In this document: one piece after another, positions 33,514-35,512 of the stretch
Position numbering within the stretch: position 1 is the first letter of the stretch
Layout: every line of letters starts with the position of its first letter
Source of the DNA: Chromera velia
Lineage: Eukaryota; Sar; Chromeraceae
Assembly: GCA_018398765.1 (NCBI GenBank)
Contig: JAHBMJ010000758.1
Span: forward strand, 5,766-41,277
Direction of reading: 5' to 3'
Length of the DNA stretch: 35,512 nt
Notes under the pieces: model-generated
Told to the model about the DNA's origin: nothing
Database searches by the model: none
The model's input: only the letters and a program-made list of their open reading frames with translations
Made by a program: the position numbers and the translations under genes

Positions 33514-33595
<82 letters not shown>

Positions 33596-33651
33596 TGTGT
33601 GTGTGTGTGTATGTATGTGTGTGTGTATGTATGTGTGTGTGTGCGTCTCTC

Positions 33652-33719
<68 letters not shown>

Positions 33720-34031
33720 GAGCCGATCTCTGAGCATATGAGAATTTGCCAACAAGGCATTTACCGCTTCTCCCATGTTCCCTCCCGGAAACTCTTGCGA
33801 CCTACTCTGTCTCGTGTCTTGTCAGTGGTTAGAGTGAGTGTCTTCGCTAACTGTGTACCCCTCTACCGCTGTTGCTTCTTTCTGTCTCCTGCAGTTTCCG
33901 CGGGGGTGTTCCTCAATGCCCAAATCTGCGACAACCCGTCCCTCTCCTCTCTTCCCGCCTCCTTCTCGAACCTCAATGCGATGGGGGTCGTCTGTGACAC
34001 CTCGGACCCTGTGTGTGACTGTTCATTCTAG
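31159..34031 (+). CDS. Secreted leucine-rich/receptor-L-like protein, right paralogue (LRR-B)
   Basis: There are two exons, 31159-32662 (donor GTAGGT) and 33895-34031, giving 546 residues. Residues 1 to about 83 are identical to LRR-A: the signal peptide, the Leu-x-Gly tripeptide run and the Lys-rich segment. The central repeats (about 130-480) follow the same solenoid pattern but differ in sequence and number. They are much more acidic, with recurrent I-E-I-D-D and FPKLE units (for example GIEIDDHVGLKLIYFPELV). From NLDAFSGVSMVAGGNSFLSI to the end of exon 1 the two copies agree again. Exon 2 differs at only a few residues and ends VCDTSDPVCDCSF. There is no membrane anchor, so secretion is inferred. 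The function is unknown. Receptor-L/Ecm33-like folds are known in wall and surface proteins. Confidence 0.86.
32679..32708 (+). repeat. (GTCT)n just inside the LRR-B donor site
   Basis: About seven GTCT units start 16 bases after the donor, at the same place as the array in LRR-A. Confidence 0.9.
32833..33066 (+). repeat. (GGAA)n array in LRR-B intron
   Basis: About 230 bases of GGAA with GAAA variants lie in the intron of LRR-B. The corresponding point in the LRR-A intron has no such array, so it expanded after the duplication or was lost from the other copy. Confidence 0.93.
33100..33149 (+). repeat. Perfect 25-bp tandem duplication in LRR-B intron
   Basis: The unit TTACTCTTTCTTACCCTGCT plus AGAAG is present twice in a row, 33100-33124 and 33125-33149. 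Confidence 0.92.
33320..33719 (+). repeat. Compound (TG)n/(TC)n array in LRR-B intron
   Basis: About 400 bases of alternating TG and TC blocks with one GA block near 33570-33595. TG is on the sense strand. It ends about 175 bases before the acceptor at 33894, and the sequence between is nearly identical to the LRR-A intron. Confidence 0.93.
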
Positions 34032-34479
34032 CTGTGTCTGTCTGCTCGAGTCTCTATGAGTCCTCAGACTGGAGGGGGTGGACTGACAGACAGACACGCG
34101 AGAGGGGAACAGAGAGGAGCGGCAACCGTTGAGGAGGGAGTTCCTAGACAGGAATTGAAGAGAAGGTTCATCGATCGCTGTGCGGGAGCGTATACGAGTA
34201 GACGCTGGAGGAAGCCAGTTGGGTATGTCTGTAGGGAGGGGTAGACACGCGATGGGAAATTGGGATGCAAGAGGGGGGGTGGGGGACGGGAATTCGCTCT
34301 CTTCCCAAAGAAAGGGGAAGGAAAAGCAGAAGGAGAGTAGACGAGGAGCAAAAGAAACGTGGGACACGAAGAGAAAAAAAAACAGAAGGAGATTGAGTGC
34401 ATGGAGAAAGAGAGGGGCATGCGCTCCAAATTGGGGATGTAATGGGTTTGAAGCGGTACTAACGGCAGGGGATGAGCAA
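34032..34479. other. 3' flank of LRR-B
   Basis: The first 170 or so bases match the 3' flank of LRR-A. The rest is purine-rich (GGGG, GAAA and AGGAG strings) without a recognisable gene. Confidence 0.6.
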
Positions 34480-35290
34480 GGAATTTTAAAAAGAATTCAA
34501 TGTGCACAACTTTTGAAAAATTCAGCGATCTTTAGCACAGATTCTAAATTAAGCTGATATAGAAGCTGACTTACACTGTGTGCTAGCCAAGTCAATTCAA
34601 CGTATGTCATTAATAATTTATAATATTGATACTTAGTATCCATATATTAATATAGCAATTAAAATACATACAAATGAAAAGCTACATTTTGCTCTCAACC
34701 TAGCCCTGAGAGGTATCAGTGTATTTAAAAAAATGTTTTGGACAGTTATTTAAACTTGTTTTTTAAAAAAGTAACTTTAAAAGTTAAAAAAACAGTAAAC
34801 AAGCTGCAGTTGCATAACATTGTGAACACAAAATATGTGCAACACTAAGTCAATCAGCAATGATGTTTGTTTGACAAAAAACTTGAATAAAAGCTAGCTA
34901 GGGAAAAGAAGTTTTAAACTTTTTTTTTCATGTTATCCGTAGATTTTGCTAATAAAAGCTGTATGCTATGCAATGACAAAGTACTACTGCTACTACTGCT
35001 ATTAGTGCTACTATACATAGTATACTACGCACGATAGTACTACTAAAATTTCACATAGTCCCTTTATGTTTCAGCTTCTCATGACACACATATACAAACA
35101 CAATAATTTAAAAACCTATCAATGACAGGCTATCATTACCTTTTAGTATGGCCTTACAAATAACAATTATTATAACATACGCTGTAATGAACTAGAGAGT
35201 CCAGTCAAGGACAATCCAGTTAATCTTATGGTTCTCTATACAGGAATAATACTACACGACTTCTGTCCGGCTTCTGCTCTTATCTATTGA
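34480..35290. other. AT-rich island 4, downstream of LRR-B
   Basis: About 800 AT-rich bases include TTAATAATTTATAATATTG, several A- or T-runs, and a short CTACTACTGCTACTACTGCT repeat near 34983-35002. No gene is seen. Confidence 0.75.
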
Positions 35291-35340
35291 GAGTTGCTTT
35301 ATTGAATTACTCGAAGTATTGCGCGAATCAACTTCACAAC

Positions 35341-35394
35341 ATGGATCAATACATGCATGCTCTCCGTATGGATCAATACATGCATGCTCTCCGT
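35341..35394 (+). repeat. Perfect 27-bp tandem repeat, in frame in a short ORF
   Basis: The unit ATGGATCAATACATGCATGC plus TCTCCGT occurs twice without mismatch. It contains a GCATGC palindrome. Translated, it gives MDQYMHALR twice at the start of a 49-codon frame (35341-35490) that goes on as a basic Ala/Arg-rich sequence. It could be a first exon or chance; I cannot tell which. Confidence 0.7.
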
Positions 35395-35512
35395 AATGCC
35401 TCCAGCCGCGCTGCCCCGATAAGCAACGCCGCGGCTCGGGACCGGCCGAGTCGGGCCGACCACTGCACGCCCGCCGCCGCCTCTCTATAAGTGGCTGATT
35501 ACAGTTTATACT

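Larger units (their letters stand above)
31020..34200 (+). repeat. Right arm of large inverted duplication
   Basis: This is the mirror copy of 27910-30476, longer because of repeat expansion in the intron and extra codons in the repeat region. See the left arm for the matched landmarks. Confidence 0.88.

Noticed and set aside
1-35512. tRNA genes, rRNA genes, CRISPR arrays, transposase genes
   Set aside because: Scanning for TTCGA-type B boxes, regular spaced repeats and transposase or reverse-transcriptase motifs gave nothing convincing; a tRNAscan and a repeat-library search would be decisive.

Overview
The window is nuclear DNA of a eukaryote. Its genes are broken by canonical GT-AG introns, its proteins are of eukaryotic type (a UTP-B ribosome-biogenesis subunit, a CEP41 ciliary protein, Trm10, and a PHAF1/UPF0183 autophagy protein), and it carries long dinucleotide and tetranucleotide repeats. 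Several traits fit an alveolate alga such as a chromerid (Chromera-like): frequent TGCATGCA palindromes, conserved proteins swollen by Ser/Glu/Gly/Lys low-complexity insertions, a ciliary gene, and a possible two-part plastid leader on Trm10. This placement is inference, not proof.

Layout: (1) 1-492 minus, 5' part of a CEP41 homologue, divergent from (2) 1241-9329 plus, a 14-exon UTP6. (3) A spacer with an AT-rich island, then 11160-11810 minus, a small secreted protein built of three helical repeats, divergent from (4) 12320-14329 plus, a Trm10 tRNA methyltransferase. (5) A 3.9 kb gene-free stretch with a second AT-rich island. (6) 25917-18208 minus, a four-exon PHAF1 homologue of about 2150 residues, with a roughly 1370-residue low-complexity insertion and a (TG)n-filled last intron. 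(7) A third AT-rich island. (8) 28079-30336 minus and 31159-34031 plus, two secreted leucine-rich/receptor-L-like paralogues, head to head in a large inverted duplication. (9) A fourth AT-rich island and a small 27-bp tandem repeat at the right edge.

The genes do not form one pathway. The housekeeping genes are ordinary in identity but much enlarged by low-complexity insertions. The most striking part is the inverted duplication at about 27.9-34.2 kb. The two copies match almost perfectly in the proximal promoter, signal peptide, N-terminal 80 or so residues, intron ends, last exon and 3' flank, while the central leucine-rich repeats have diverged strongly. This pattern of constant ends and variable centre suggests a diversifying secreted recognition or surface protein, with the ends kept alike by gene conversion or the centre under selection. 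Gene models were built by hand from splice signals and reading frame. Family assignments rest on remembered motifs, not on a database search.
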